From the NCBI GenBank assembly GCA_937876995.1, contig CALEFD010000107.1, forward strand, positions 1 through 64,000: a stretch of DNA of 64,000 bases. The letters are read 5' to 3'. The notes beneath the pieces are model-generated. The model was not told where the DNA came from and did not search any database. It saw only the letters and a list, made by a program, of their open reading frames with translations. The position numbers and the translations under genes were made by a program. Shown here one piece after another: positions 19,397 to 27,366 of this stretch; within the stretch, counting starts at the first letter, position 1, and every line of letters begins with the position of its first letter. This DNA comes from an uncultured Bacteroidales bacterium (GTDB taxonomy: Bacteria > Bacteroidota > Bacteroidia > Bacteroidales > Bacteroidaceae).

Positions 19397-21145
19397 TTAA
19401 TTTATTTCTATATAGTACGGTAAACGAGCCTGAACTGATGGTTCATCGTCTATGTACTGAATTCCTATACTCTGCTTTAACTGTTCTATTGGAGTTGAAG
19501 GCTGAGAAGCCATTTCGGTAAAGGTTGAGAGATATTCTTCAAATACGCTCTTCTTTTCCGGATATGATGTCACTACGGCATCTGCTGCATTTGCCAACTC
19601 TTTTGCTTTTGCTATCGCATCATCAATACCACCCAATGCATCAACCAAACCTATCTCTACAGCATCTTCACCTGTCCATACACGACCTTCGGCAATAGCC
19701 TTAATATCATCGGTTGACATTCCACGACCATCGGCACAACGCTTTACAAAGAGTTCGTAACCATCGTTTATATTACGCTGTATCAGAGCCTTTGCATCAT
19801 TATTCATTGGTTTGGCAATATTATCCATACCACCCAGTTTGTTTGTGCTTACAGTCTCCATAGCCACACCTAAACGCTTTGCCAACTTTTCTACTTCCGG
19901 TATCATACCAAAAATTCCTATAGAACCGGTCAGAGTAGCAGGCTGTGCAATAATATAGTTTGCTGCACAAGATATGTAGTAACCACCGGATGCGGCATAA
20001 TCGCCCATTGACACTACTACCGGTTTAACTGCTTTTAGCTGCTCTATTTCATACCACATCTGTTCTGAACCAAAGGCACTGCCTCCACCTGAATTGACAC
20101 GCAGAACTACAGCCTTTACTTTATCGTCTTCGCGCAATTTACGCAAATCTTTTGCTACTGTGCCTGATACAATACCTTTTTTGCCTTCGTCAACAATATC
20201 GCCTTCTGCATAATAAACTGCAATCTCATCGGACAACAATGACTGTATTTCTGTATCGGCATCGGGCACTTCCAACATCTTGCTATGAGAAAGTTTGACA
20301 GGTTTCTCATCTTCTTCCAACTGTAGCATTGATGCAAGCACCTTGTCCATATCATTTTTGTACAGAACACTATCAATCATTCCGGATTTCAGACATTCAT
20401 CTGTATCAACTACAAGAAGTCCGTTATCGGCATAAGTCAACAACTTTTCACGTTCTATGTTGCGTTCTGCTGTTACGGCGTTAAGTATATTATCCCAAAT
20501 GGAATTTATATAACACATCACCTGTTCACGATTGGCAGCGGACATCTCCATTGATGTGAATGGCTCTACTGCCGATTTATATGTACCTACCTTGAAAATC
20601 TGCATTTTAACGCCAAGTTTATCTAACAAGTCTTTAAAGAAGACTGTCTGACCTGTCATTCCACGCCAATCTATGGTGCCATGAGCGTTCATATAAATCT
20701 TATCGGCTACCGATGCAAGATAGTATAGTCCGGTTGTGTAATTATCGGCATAAGCCACTACAAACTTTCCGGACTGTTTGAAATCTGTCAATGCATTACG
20801 TATCTCTTGAATAGTGGCATACGATGTTTCTATCGATTTAATATCCAGATAGATACCTTTAATATTTTCATTCTTTTCCGCTTTTTCTATAGATGCCAGA
20901 ATATCGTCAAGACCTAACCCTGTATTCATATCTTCTGACAACATAGCCAATGGATTTTCGGAAACCCTATCTGCTATGGCACCATCTAATACAAGATGAT
21001 AAACTGTATTTGGCTTTACTTCTGTTTTGGAACTTCCTGCCGCAGCTATTCCAATCAACGCAAACACACTGAGCACACTGGTAATAATAGTGAAGACAAA
21101 AAGTCCCACTACTGTGGCCCACATAATTTTCATAAAATCTTTCAT
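19397..21145 (-). CDS. sppA: Signal peptide peptidase SppA, long form
   Basis: A membrane-anchored serine protease that degrades cleaved signal peptides. It has 582 residues, the usual length of the two-module SppA. Residues 8-35 are the N-terminal membrane anchor. The catalytic lysine is K190 in VGTYKSAVEPF (first module) and the nucleophile S386 lies in GDYAASGGYY (second module), the Ser/Lys dyad split across the tandem modules. GSIGIFG and GRVWTGEDAVEIGLVD are further family blocks. It sits inside the xylan region but is transcribed on its own; a -7-like TAATTTTG lies at 21186-21193 on the minus strand. Confidence 0.96.
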   Translation of the reverse strand: MKDFMKIMWATVVGLFVFTIITSVLSVFALIGIAAAGSSKTEVKPNTVYHLVLDGAIADRVSENPLAMLSEDMNTGLGLDDILASIEKAEKNENIKGIYLDIKSIETSYATIQEIRNALTDFKQSGKFVVAYADNYTTGLYYLASVADKIYMNAHGTIDWRGMTGQTVFFKDLLDKLGVKMQIFKVGTYKSAVEPFTSMEMSAANREQVMCYINSIWDNILNAVTAERNIEREKLLTYADNGLLVVDTDECLKSGMIDSVLYKNDMDKVLASMLQLEEDEKPVKLSHSKMLEVPDADTEIQSLLSDEIAVYYAEGDIVDEGKKGIVSGTVAKDLRKLREDDKVKAVVLRVNSGGGSAFGSEQMWYEIEQLKAVKPVVVSMGDYAASGGYYISCAANYIIAQPATLTGSIGIFGMIPEVEKLAKRLGVAMETVSTNKLGGMDNIAKPMNNDAKALIQRNINDGYELFVKRCADGRGMSTDDIKAIAEGRVWTGEDAVEIGLVDALGGIDDAIAKAKELANAADAVVTSYPEKKSVFEEYLSTFTEMASQPSTPIEQLKQSIGIQYIDDEPSVQARLPYYIEIN

Positions 21146-21377
21146 TTTTCTTATTTATTAAGTCTATTATTGTTTTTACAAGCGACAAAATTAGAATTTT
21201 CCACTTTATTAATAGATATAAAGCTCACAAAAATCCACTCTTTCCATGTTATTTTGAGAATATACAATCAATTCATCTAAAATATTACATAAAGATTTCT
21301 TTTTGTGAGTAACAATTCATACTTTCGCAAATAATTACATACTAAAAGATTTAAACATTTACTAAACAATTATATTT

Positions 21378-24068
21378 ATGAGAAAAGAATTTAAAAAACA
21401 CAAGTGGCTGACCGCAATTAAGCCGGTCACTTGCTTGATGACAGTTGCGGCCTGCCTATATGGCGTTAATGCCAATGCACAGTTATCGAGTAACCCTGAC
21501 AAATTCTTGGGCAACATTACCACAAGAGGTCAGGTAGATTACGGTTCAGAAAAGTACTACACTTTATGGAATCAGATTACTCCGGAAAATGAATCTAAAT
21601 GGTCATCGATAGAGGGTAATCGTGATAATTACTATTGGCAGAGTGATGCATCTTACAACTACGCCAAACAGCACAATTTCCCATTCAAGTTTCACACTTT
21701 GGTTTGGGGTTCTCAATATCCATCGTGGATGGATAATCTAAGTACCAAAGATCAATACGAAGAGATTGTAGAATGGATGGACGCTATTAAAAAGCACTAT
21801 CCGCAGTTAGATATGATTGACGTTGTAAACGAAGCTGTTCCGGGACATGCTCCGGCACCTTACAAAGCCGCTTTGGGTGGTGACGGTGAGACTGGTTACG
21901 ACTGGATTATCAAGGCTTTTGAAATGGCGCACGAACGCTGGCCGGATGCTATCCTTATTTACAACGATTATAACACTTTCCAGTGGCAAAAGAATGAATT
22001 CATACATTTGGTAAAGACTTTGCGTGATGCAGGTGCTCCAATAGATGCATACGGCTGTCAGTCACACGATGTTACCGATATGAGTTTCAGCGCATTCAAA
22101 TCTGCTATGGACGAAATCCAGAGAGAGTTGAAGATGCCTATGTACAGCAGTGAATACGATATAGGTACTACCGATGATGACCTACAGTTGCAGCGTTACA
22201 AGGAGCAGATTCCTTATATGTGGGAAGCTGATTATTGTGCAGGTATCACTTTGTGGGGATATATATATGGCGCTACCTGGACTACCGATGGTAATTCAGG
22301 TATCATTAGAGATGGTAAAGATCGTCCGGCTATGAAGTGGTTGCGTGAATATATGCAAACTGATGCAGCTAAAAATGCAAAGAGTCCATTCCCGGGCATG
22401 GTTAAAGAGGCATCTGTTTATATCAAACCTGCAACCACAAAAGCTACTATAAATGACAGTTTGGCAATTACAATCAATGCAAGTCTTAAAACTAAGACCA
22501 TTGACCATATTGATTTCTATATCAAGGGTCAATTACATTCTACACTAACAGAAGCTCCTTATGTTATTGAATATACCCCAATAGCTACAGGACGTTACGA
22601 TTTGAAGGCTGTTGTAGTTGCTACTGATGGTACTGAATATGAACGTTTAGGAGGTTTCAACGCATACAAACCACGTTCTACCTATAAAGGTGAAATTGCT
22701 ATTCCGGGTACTCTTCAAGCTGAAAACTTTGATAGTGGTGCAGATGGTATTGCATTCCACGATTCAGATACAAAAGATGATGGAAATGTTGGATACCGCA
22801 AAGACAACGAAGGTGTGGATATTGTATCAGGCAATGGTGGTTATGCTATTGGTTACACATCAAGCGGAGAGTGGCTTGAATACACTGTAAACGTAGCAGA
22901 AGCAGGTTCATATTCATTTGAAGCTTTTGTTTCATCCGGTGTAACAAATTCAGCATTCAGTTTGTCTCTAAGCACAGCAGATGGTCAGGTTGAACTTACA
23001 AAGAGCATTACCGTTCCAAGTGCAGGAGAAAACAATTGGGATAAATATAGCACTGTAAAGGGCAGATTGGCAATCCCATTGGAAGCCGGCAAACAGATTA
23101 TCCGTATCAACATAACAGGCAGCAGTTGTAATATCGACAAGATTATATTCACAAAAGTACCTGTTAATGAAGAGATTAAATTAGAAGTATCTGCAAAACC
23201 AAATCCAGGAACAGTCAATACTGTCACTAAGATAAATATAAATGCAACTGCTGAAACAAGTGAAATTGCAAATGTTAAAATCTTTGGTGAAGATGGTTCT
23301 TTAATAGAGACTTTAACAACAGCACCTTATGTATACTCATTTGGAACAAGTACTAAAGGTATATATACATTCTATATAATTGCTACAGATACAAACGGAT
23401 TAGAATCGAAGGAGGAAAAGATTACTATAACTATCAATCCAAAGCGTTCTACCTATTCTATTCTTCCAGTAGGTCTGCCGGGAACTATTCAGGCTGAGAA
23501 TTTTGATAAAGGTGAAGAGGATTATACATACCACGATTCCGATACCGAAGACGAAGGTGGTGTAGGTTATCGCGCAGACAATGGTGGTGTTGATATTGTA
23601 AAAGGTAATGGCGGTTATGCTATAGGTTACACTGCTAATGGTGAATGGCTGGAATACACCGTTAATGTTAAGACTCCGGGTGAATATTCTTACAGCGCTA
23701 CTGTTTCATCAGGTAACGATGGTTCAGGATTCAGCATTAGTCTTGTTAATGGTGACAAGATAACCAATTTAGCAAATGTTTCTGTTCCACGCGACGCTAA
23801 TGGCAGTTGGGATAACTACACAACCGTTAAGGGCAAACTGAGCAAACATCTGGATGTTGGCAAGCAGATTATCCGCATCACTATTACAGGTGCTTACTGT
23901 AACATAGACAAGATTCAGTTCACTAACACTCTTGATACCGATGTAGAAATTGTTCCGGAAGATATTGTTCCAACTGAATCAGATACATACAACCTATATG
24001 GTATCAAGGTTGATGGTAACTACAAGGGTATTGTGGTAAAGGATGGTCAGAAGCTTCTGAACCGATAA
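21378..24068 (+). CDS. Multidomain GH10 xylanase with two Ig-CBM6 units
   Basis: A secreted 896-residue modular xylanase. A signal peptide (about 1-34, ending NANA-QL) precedes a GH10 barrel (about 40-335) with ITPENESKW, acid/base E152 in DVVNEAVPG and nucleophile E259 in YSSEYDIG. Then come an Ig-like domain (about 345-430), CBM6 (about 440-585), a second Ig-like domain (about 590-680) and a second CBM6 (about 690-845). The two CBM6 modules are close copies (QAENFD, GYAIGYT, GEWLEYTVNV, CNIDKI). The protein ends with a YNLYGIKVDG...KDGQKLLNR tail. The two modules should raise binding to insoluble xylan. Compared with the shorter GH10 at 13.4 kb, this is the likely attack enzyme for polymeric substrate. 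A -7-like TACTTTCG lies at 21320-21327. Confidence 0.94.
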   Translation: MRKEFKKHKWLTAIKPVTCLMTVAACLYGVNANAQLSSNPDKFLGNITTRGQVDYGSEKYYTLWNQITPENESKWSSIEGNRDNYYWQSDASYNYAKQHNFPFKFHTLVWGSQYPSWMDNLSTKDQYEEIVEWMDAIKKHYPQLDMIDVVNEAVPGHAPAPYKAALGGDGETGYDWIIKAFEMAHERWPDAILIYNDYNTFQWQKNEFIHLVKTLRDAGAPIDAYGCQSHDVTDMSFSAFKSAMDEIQRELKMPMYSSEYDIGTTDDDLQLQRYKEQIPYMWEADYCAGITLWGYIYGATWTTDGNSGIIRDGKDRPAMKWLREYMQTDAAKNAKSPFPGMVKEASVYIKPATTKATINDSLAITINASLKTKTIDHIDFYIKGQLHSTLTEAPYVIEYTPIATGRYDLKAVVVATDGTEYERLGGFNAYKPRSTYKGEIAIPGTLQAENFDSGADGIAFHDSDTKDDGNVGYRKDNEGVDIVSGNGGYAIGYTSSGEWLEYTVNVAEAGSYSFEAFVSSGVTNSAFSLSLSTADGQVELTKSITVPSAGENNWDKYSTVKGRLAIPLEAGKQIIRINITGSSCNIDKIIFTKVPVNEEIKLEVSAKPNPGTVNTVTKININATAETSEIANVKIFGEDGSLIETLTTAPYVYSFGTSTKGIYTFYIIATDTNGLESKEEKITITINPKRSTYSILPVGLPGTIQAENFDKGEEDYTYHDSDTEDEGGVGYRADNGGVDIVKGNGGYAIGYTANGEWLEYTVNVKTPGEYSYSATVSSGNDGSGFSISLVNGDKITNLANVSVPRDANGSWDNYTTVKGKLSKHLDVGKQIIRITITGAYCNIDKIQFTNTLDTDVEIVPEDIVPTESDTYNLYGIKVDGNYKGIVVKDGQKLLNR

Positions 24069-24087
24069 TCCCCCACTCCACAAACCA

Positions 24088-24179
24088 AAAAAAAAGCGTG
24101 CAACCATAAAAAGTTGCACGCTTTTCCATTTATCAGTTATTTGCTAATCCAATCCCAATCACTTCACTTCCTCGAAATC
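24088..24179. repeat. Left copy of the dnaK 3'-end/terminator repeat (attL-like)
   Basis: This block contains a hairpin followed by sequence nearly identical to the end of dnaK. 24130-24179 matches 31575-31624 with only about four differences and still encodes, on the minus strand, the final DnaK residues DFEEVK and stop. The homology extends leftward through the hairpin at lower identity. It marks the left boundary of the accessory island. Confidence 0.75.
24091..24126. terminator. Strong bidirectional terminator, probably the original dnaK terminator
   Basis: AAAGCGTGCAAC (24093-24104) pairs perfectly with GTTGCACGCTTT (24113-24124). A nine-base A-run precedes it and TTTT follows, so it works both ways. 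It ends the GH10-CBM6 gene; on the minus strand its long T-run suits a terminator for a dnaK gene once adjacent to it. Confidence 0.85.
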
Positions 24180-24504
24180 AACTATCATTCACTATCAATG
24201 CGTTAGCACCGGATGTTGCGTCCATGTTACAAGAATCAAAATAAAAATTGATAATCAACATATTACAAAACCAATTCACAGTTGTGATATTCTACCCAAA
24301 CAACCAAAAGAAAACACAGAAAAAAAAATCATAAAAATGATGATTTTTCTTGATTGGGATTGACTATGCATATAATGTTAGACAGCATAATCTCGACTAT
24401 TTCATGGAGGATATTATGGAACTATAATGTCATGGCCTCATGATGATTCTAAACGGCACAATGTCATTCCACCGTTCAAGTAATTAGATCTGTTTAAAAT
24501 AAAA
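24180..24504. other. Gene-free stretch at the left end of the island
   Basis: No convincing coding sequence is seen in these 325 bases. They hold an AT-rich small hairpin near 24328-24350 (AAAATCAT paired with ATGATTTT) and otherwise low-similarity sequence. No integrase or transposase remnant is recognisable. Confidence 0.5.
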
Positions 24505-24532
24505 TGCCTCGTTGATTCACATCTGCGAGGCA
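24505..24532 (-). terminator. Terminator of the ubiquitin-like operon
   Basis: TGCCTCG (24505-24511) pairs with CGAGGCA (24526-24532); on the minus strand TTTTATTTT follows the stem. It lies just past the stop of the 74-residue protein, closing the leftward operon. Confidence 0.7.
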
Positions 24533-24542
24533 CATTCTAAAA

Positions 24543-24767
24543 TCATTTTTCTTTTCTCACGCCTTTGAATGGAGTTCCATCTTGTTTTCCATCCATAAAC
24601 TGTCCATTGGGACCGCCTTTTGTCCAAATTCCAGTTTTGGGATTCAAGACTTGACTTCTCTGGCGTACCATACCGTTTCTGTGGCCATCGCCACTTGGGG
24701 GATTTGTTGCCATGTCTTTCCTTGCCCGTCCTTTTCGGGTATTAATTTGGTTGAATGTTTCAGACAA
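24543..24767 (-). CDS. Small basic protein, last gene of the ubiquitin-like operon
   Basis: A 74-residue, strongly basic, Gly/Asn/Lys-rich protein without membrane segments. The C-terminal two-thirds contain GDGHRNGMVRQRSQVLNP, TGIWTKGG, NGQFMDGKQDG and TPFKGVRKEK. This pattern resembles a widespread family of short bacterial proteins (GDGxRxGxVRxRSQ...GRFMDxKxDGxPFKGVRKE) whose function I do not know. It begins 14 bases after the DUF6527 stop and is followed directly by a terminator, so it is co-transcribed with the conjugation genes. It may be a substrate, an accessory factor or a nucleic-acid-binding protein; nothing in the sequence decides this. Confidence 0.72.
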   Translation of the reverse strand: MSETFNQINTRKGRARKDMATNPPSGDGHRNGMVRQRSQVLNPKTGIWTKGGPNGQFMDGKQDGTPFKGVRKEK

Positions 24768-24781
24768 TCGTTATACATTAC

Positions 24782-25129
24782 TTATCTTAATAGTTTCATA
24801 AACCAGTCTATTAGTCTACGAATGTACCCTCTTCTATGTGGCATGTCATCATCAGAGTCAAGAAATAAGACCTCGTTCTCCTTAATATAATAATGTGAGC
24901 AGCATGGGAATTGATAGTTCCCTATAGAAGGTGAAAGACTTACTCTTTGACCATCAAATGTTAGAGTCCAGCCATACTTTCGGTTAAGAGGGTTTACGAC
25001 CTTCTCTCCACAACCGCATGCACATAGATGGGCTGTTGTGTGGTACTTCATGGATATGTATAATACGCCCTCATCCAATTCGTTTGGTATGTTGTCCAAG
25101 AATTTTAGCTTAAAATGTCGGGTCATCAT
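24782..25129 (-). CDS. DUF6527 family protein
   Basis: A 115-residue cytoplasmic protein. It shows the DUF6527 hallmarks: a Cys-rich HLCACGCGEKV at residues 35-43 (C36, C38, C40) and a second block FPCCSHYYIKENEV at 75-87 with C76, C77, S78 and H79. The arrangement suggests a bound metal or a protease-like active site. Families like this are found beside multi-ubiquitin and E1-like genes, and a role in processing or removing the ubiquitin-like modifier has been proposed (from memory; unverified). It overlaps the E1-like gene by 20 bases, so its translation is coupled. The second ATG, three bases later, is an equally possible start. Confidence 0.8.
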   Translation of the reverse strand: MMTRHFKLKFLDNIPNELDEGVLYISMKYHTTAHLCACGCGEKVVNPLNRKYGWTLTFDGQRVSLSPSIGNYQFPCCSHYYIKENEVLFLDSDDDMPHRRGYIRRLIDWFMKLLR

Positions 25130-26318
25130 AAATAATTTTATTCTTGTTCAATACAAACGCAAAATCGTAGGATATTGCAGAATTTTGATAGAACCCTAAT
25201 GATTGTTTCCATCTGAATACCGATTCCATAGCAGCGAAAGCATTCAGTTCTGCTATCTGGATATTATCTCGATAGAGATCATCCTCCTTGGCTTCATTTG
25301 TCGCATCAAAGGCGTCGTTAAGGTATTGGTAATGGTCTGGCTCACCATATGAGACGCGGATTATGCCTGAAAGACCACCTTCTCTAAGAGATACTCCTAT
25401 TCCCGAATTCACAAACTTCTTGTTGTTCTGAATCAGAAAATGTGCTATTTCATTTCTTACGGCAGCTTTGTCGATGCACAAGAAGATGAAGTCCATTCCT
25501 AACAGAAAATCCTTGTTATTTGGATTGATGTTTTCTGGATGCGGGACAATAGCTTCATTCATGTTCCTATATACCTCAGTTAGGTACTGGACTTTTGGAA
25601 TGTTTTTCTCCAGTATTTGTGATGGAGCAGCACCAGGTGCCCTAAAAGCATTGTGTTGCTTGAAGATGTCGGAGTCAAATAGATGAATCTCTTCAAGTGG
25701 TAACTTTGCAATAAAGTCAAGGATATATGACCCTGTGCCTCCCAAGCCGATAATGGCAACTTTCATTCCTTTGAACATGTCTGTCAAACCAGCAATATGT
25801 GCGCGTGACGAATTGATGTCCCAATAAACAAGTTTGCTATCTGCAGGCTTTATCAATTTCTGCTTTTTGAGTGCCCTACACGCTAATGGATCGGTGTTAA
25901 CAGCTGGAGCAGTTATTATTCTCCAATAGTTGAGCACCTTGTCATAATAGGTCGGGTACATGCCTTTATCCGGATAACATGAAAAGCGATAATCACTGAT
26001 AATGGTATCAAACAAAGGGTGTCGCATCTCCAAGAAACCTAGTCCCTTTATAGGAGCACCATCCATTTCACACGGCTTACCACCAATGAAGTATGCGGTG
26101 TGGTCATTAGGTTTTAGAATCTTCTGATTCTTCCAATTCATAGGAAATACAAGTATTCCTGCCTTTACCTCCTTCGACTCAGTTAGGTAAGGTACGCAGT
26201 CGGCAACAAAATTGCCGCTGCGCACATCAAAGCTGATTCCCTCATCTTGGATTTTCTGCAAATCCTCATTAAGACTGATGAGAGATGGCAACATCGAATT
26301 CCATTCCATTTGTGACAT
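25110..26318 (-). CDS. ThiF/E1-like adenylyltransferase with N-terminal E2-like or DUF6791-type domain
   Basis: A 402-residue protein. Residues about 180-400 form a ThiF/MoeB/E1-type nucleotide-binding domain: VAIIGLGGTGSYIL with G191-x-G193-G194-x-G196, DSDIF near 215-219, HNAFRAPG with the conserved Arg, and LCIDKAAVR near 280-288. It should adenylate the C-terminus of the double ubiquitin-like protein encoded just upstream. Residues 1-165 are a separate domain (GNFVADCVPYL, SCYPDKGMYPTYYDKVLNYW, IITAPA), like the DUF6791 region that often precedes ThiF domains; it might be a fused E2-like domain. No separate E2 gene is seen. It overlaps the Ubl gene by 50 bases from this start; internal ATGs at codons 4 and 9 are also possible. 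C41, C83, C114 and C281 are candidate thioester cysteines. Confidence 0.87.
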   Translation of the reverse strand: MSQMEWNSMLPSLISLNEDLQKIQDEGISFDVRSGNFVADCVPYLTESKEVKAGILVFPMNWKNQKILKPNDHTAYFIGGKPCEMDGAPIKGLGFLEMRHPLFDTIISDYRFSCYPDKGMYPTYYDKVLNYWRIITAPAVNTDPLACRALKKQKLIKPADSKLVYWDINSSRAHIAGLTDMFKGMKVAIIGLGGTGSYILDFIAKLPLEEIHLFDSDIFKQHNAFRAPGAAPSQILEKNIPKVQYLTEVYRNMNEAIVPHPENINPNNKDFLLGMDFIFLCIDKAAVRNEIAHFLIQNNKKFVNSGIGVSLREGGLSGIIRVSYGEPDHYQYLNDAFDATNEAKEDDLYRDNIQIAELNAFAAMESVFRWKQSLGFYQNSAISYDFAFVLNKNKIIYDDPTF

Positions 26319-26808
26319 AAACGACTTTACCTTTAGACATTAATCCTTCTTCATTCTCTGATGGTCCTTTACTGTATGTCATTGAATACACACGATTGGG
26401 ATCATAATCTTTCCCGTAAGCGAGAGAGGCAACTTTTTCGTATGAGATAGTAGGCTGGTCATACTTGAAAGCTTCTGAATTCACATAGATGGTACATTCG
26501 TGCTCATGACCTTTCTTTCGGGTAATGAACTTGTCCATTCCCGGAGAAGACAGGTCAACGTCTTCACCTCTATTAATAAGAGCCTCTCTCCAGTTACCTG
26601 GCAAATCCAGATATATATCTTCATCATCAGGAACTTGTCCAAGCCTTCTGATGTCGGCCTCATTAATAATAGGCGTGGGCCAGTTGTAGGGCTTTCCACC
26701 ATTGATTTTAAACTTGTAGGACTTTTTGTTTTCATTGGGCTTGTGTTTTCCTACGTTACCCTGATTGCCTTCTTGTTCAGCGAAGGGCTTAGAACTAATC
26801 TGTGTCAT
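26269..26808 (-). CDS. Multi-ubiquitin domain protein (two tandem Ubl domains)
   Basis: A 179-residue protein with a disordered, charged N-terminus (1-27), then two ubiquitin-like domains. Domain 1 (about 28-98) has YKFKINGGKPYNWPTPII, IRRLGQVPDDEDIYLDLPG and DKFITRK. Domain 2 (about 100-179) has CTIYVNSEAFKYDQPTISYE, VASLAYG, YSMTYSKGP and VTNGMEFDV. This is the Multi_ubiq pattern (PF14452). The C-terminus ends in ISHQS, with no Gly-Gly. It is first in the leftward operon and is probably the modifier activated by the ThiF protein. Promoter elements at 26878-26909 precede it by about 70 bases. Confidence 0.88.
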   Translation of the reverse strand: MTQISSKPFAEQEGNQGNVGKHKPNENKKSYKFKINGGKPYNWPTPIINEADIRRLGQVPDDEDIYLDLPGNWREALINRGEDVDLSSPGMDKFITRKKGHEHECTIYVNSEAFKYDQPTISYEKVASLAYGKDYDPNRVYSMTYSKGPSENEEGLMSKGKVVYVTNGMEFDVAISHQS

Positions 26809-26877
26809 AATTTTATTTTAAACTAAAATATTTAATTATTTATGGTTAAGTCGGACATAATCCTCCTTGTTCCGCTG

Positions 26878-26909
26878 CAAAGGTATAATAAAAATCTAAA
26901 TATACCAAG
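26878..26909 (-). promoter_or_regulatory. Promoter of the ubiquitin-like operon
   Basis: On the minus strand CTTG (26906-26909) is followed after 20 bases by TACCTTTG (26878-26885), a good Bacteroidetes promoter, divergent from the XRE/ImmA promoter. Confidence 0.65.
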
Positions 26910-26990
26910 CAAATCTAGTGAAATTTAACAGAAAAAATCTTAAAATATCAATTTTTTCTTGTTTAATTTAGATTTTCTCACTAAATTTGC
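26889..26990. promoter_or_regulatory. Candidate operator region of the XRE repressor
   Basis: Between the two divergent promoters the motif AAATCTA recurs: at about 26890-26900 (AAATCTAAATA), at about 26911-26917 (AAATCTAG), and inverted at about 26966-26975 (TTTAGATTTT). GCAAATCTAGTGA at about 26909-26921 is matched in inverted form by TCACTAAATTTGC at 26978-26990. The right arm covers the rightward -7 box, as expected for autorepression by the XRE protein. Confidence 0.45.
26958..26989 (+). promoter_or_regulatory. Promoter of the XRE-ImmA pair
   Basis: CTTG (26958-26961) is followed after 20 bases by TAAATTTG (26982-26989). The ATG of the XRE gene is 33 bases further on. Confidence 0.65.
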
Positions 26991-27021
26991 AACGTCATTA
27001 AGCTACAACAACCCCCATTTT

Positions 27022-27366
27022 ATGGATACAATAGGCAAACTATTAAAGCAATACCGTGAGATTAATAAGCTTACGTTAAGGCAAGTTGAAGAGAAAACAG
27101 GTATTTCAAACGCATATCTGAGTCAGCTAGAGAACGATAAAATTGCCCATCCTTCAGCAAATACTCTCTACAAACTTTCTCAGACATATGATGTTGAGTT
27201 GGAAACTTTGCTTTCTGCTGGTGGTGTTATCGAAAAGAAAGAGCAAAGCACCCCTAAACACAAGATTCTTCAGTCTGTAGCAGCTTCTGCTGGTACAGCA
27301 TTGACTGATGAAGAAGAAAAAGAACTCTTAAACTATCTCAACTTTATAAGACAACGGGATAAATAA
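27022..27366 (+). CDS. XRE-family transcriptional regulator
   Basis: A 114-residue protein with an N-terminal HTH_3 domain (about residues 1-62): IGKLLKQYREINKLTLRQVEEKTGISNAYLSQLEN, then PSANTLYKLSQTYDVELETLL. The C-terminal tail has a helix with TDEEEKELLNYLNFIRQ. It is probably a DNA-binding repressor acting on the shared upstream region. The ATG at 27022 is used because the HTH starts right after it and the promoter -7 box lies at 26982; a start 63 bases further upstream would sit on the promoter. Its stop overlaps the protease start by one base (TAATG), so the pair is translated together. Confidence 0.9.
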   Translation: MDTIGKLLKQYREINKLTLRQVEEKTGISNAYLSQLENDKIAHPSANTLYKLSQTYDVELETLLSAGGVIEKKEQSTPKHKILQSVAASAGTALTDEEEKELLNYLNFIRQRDK

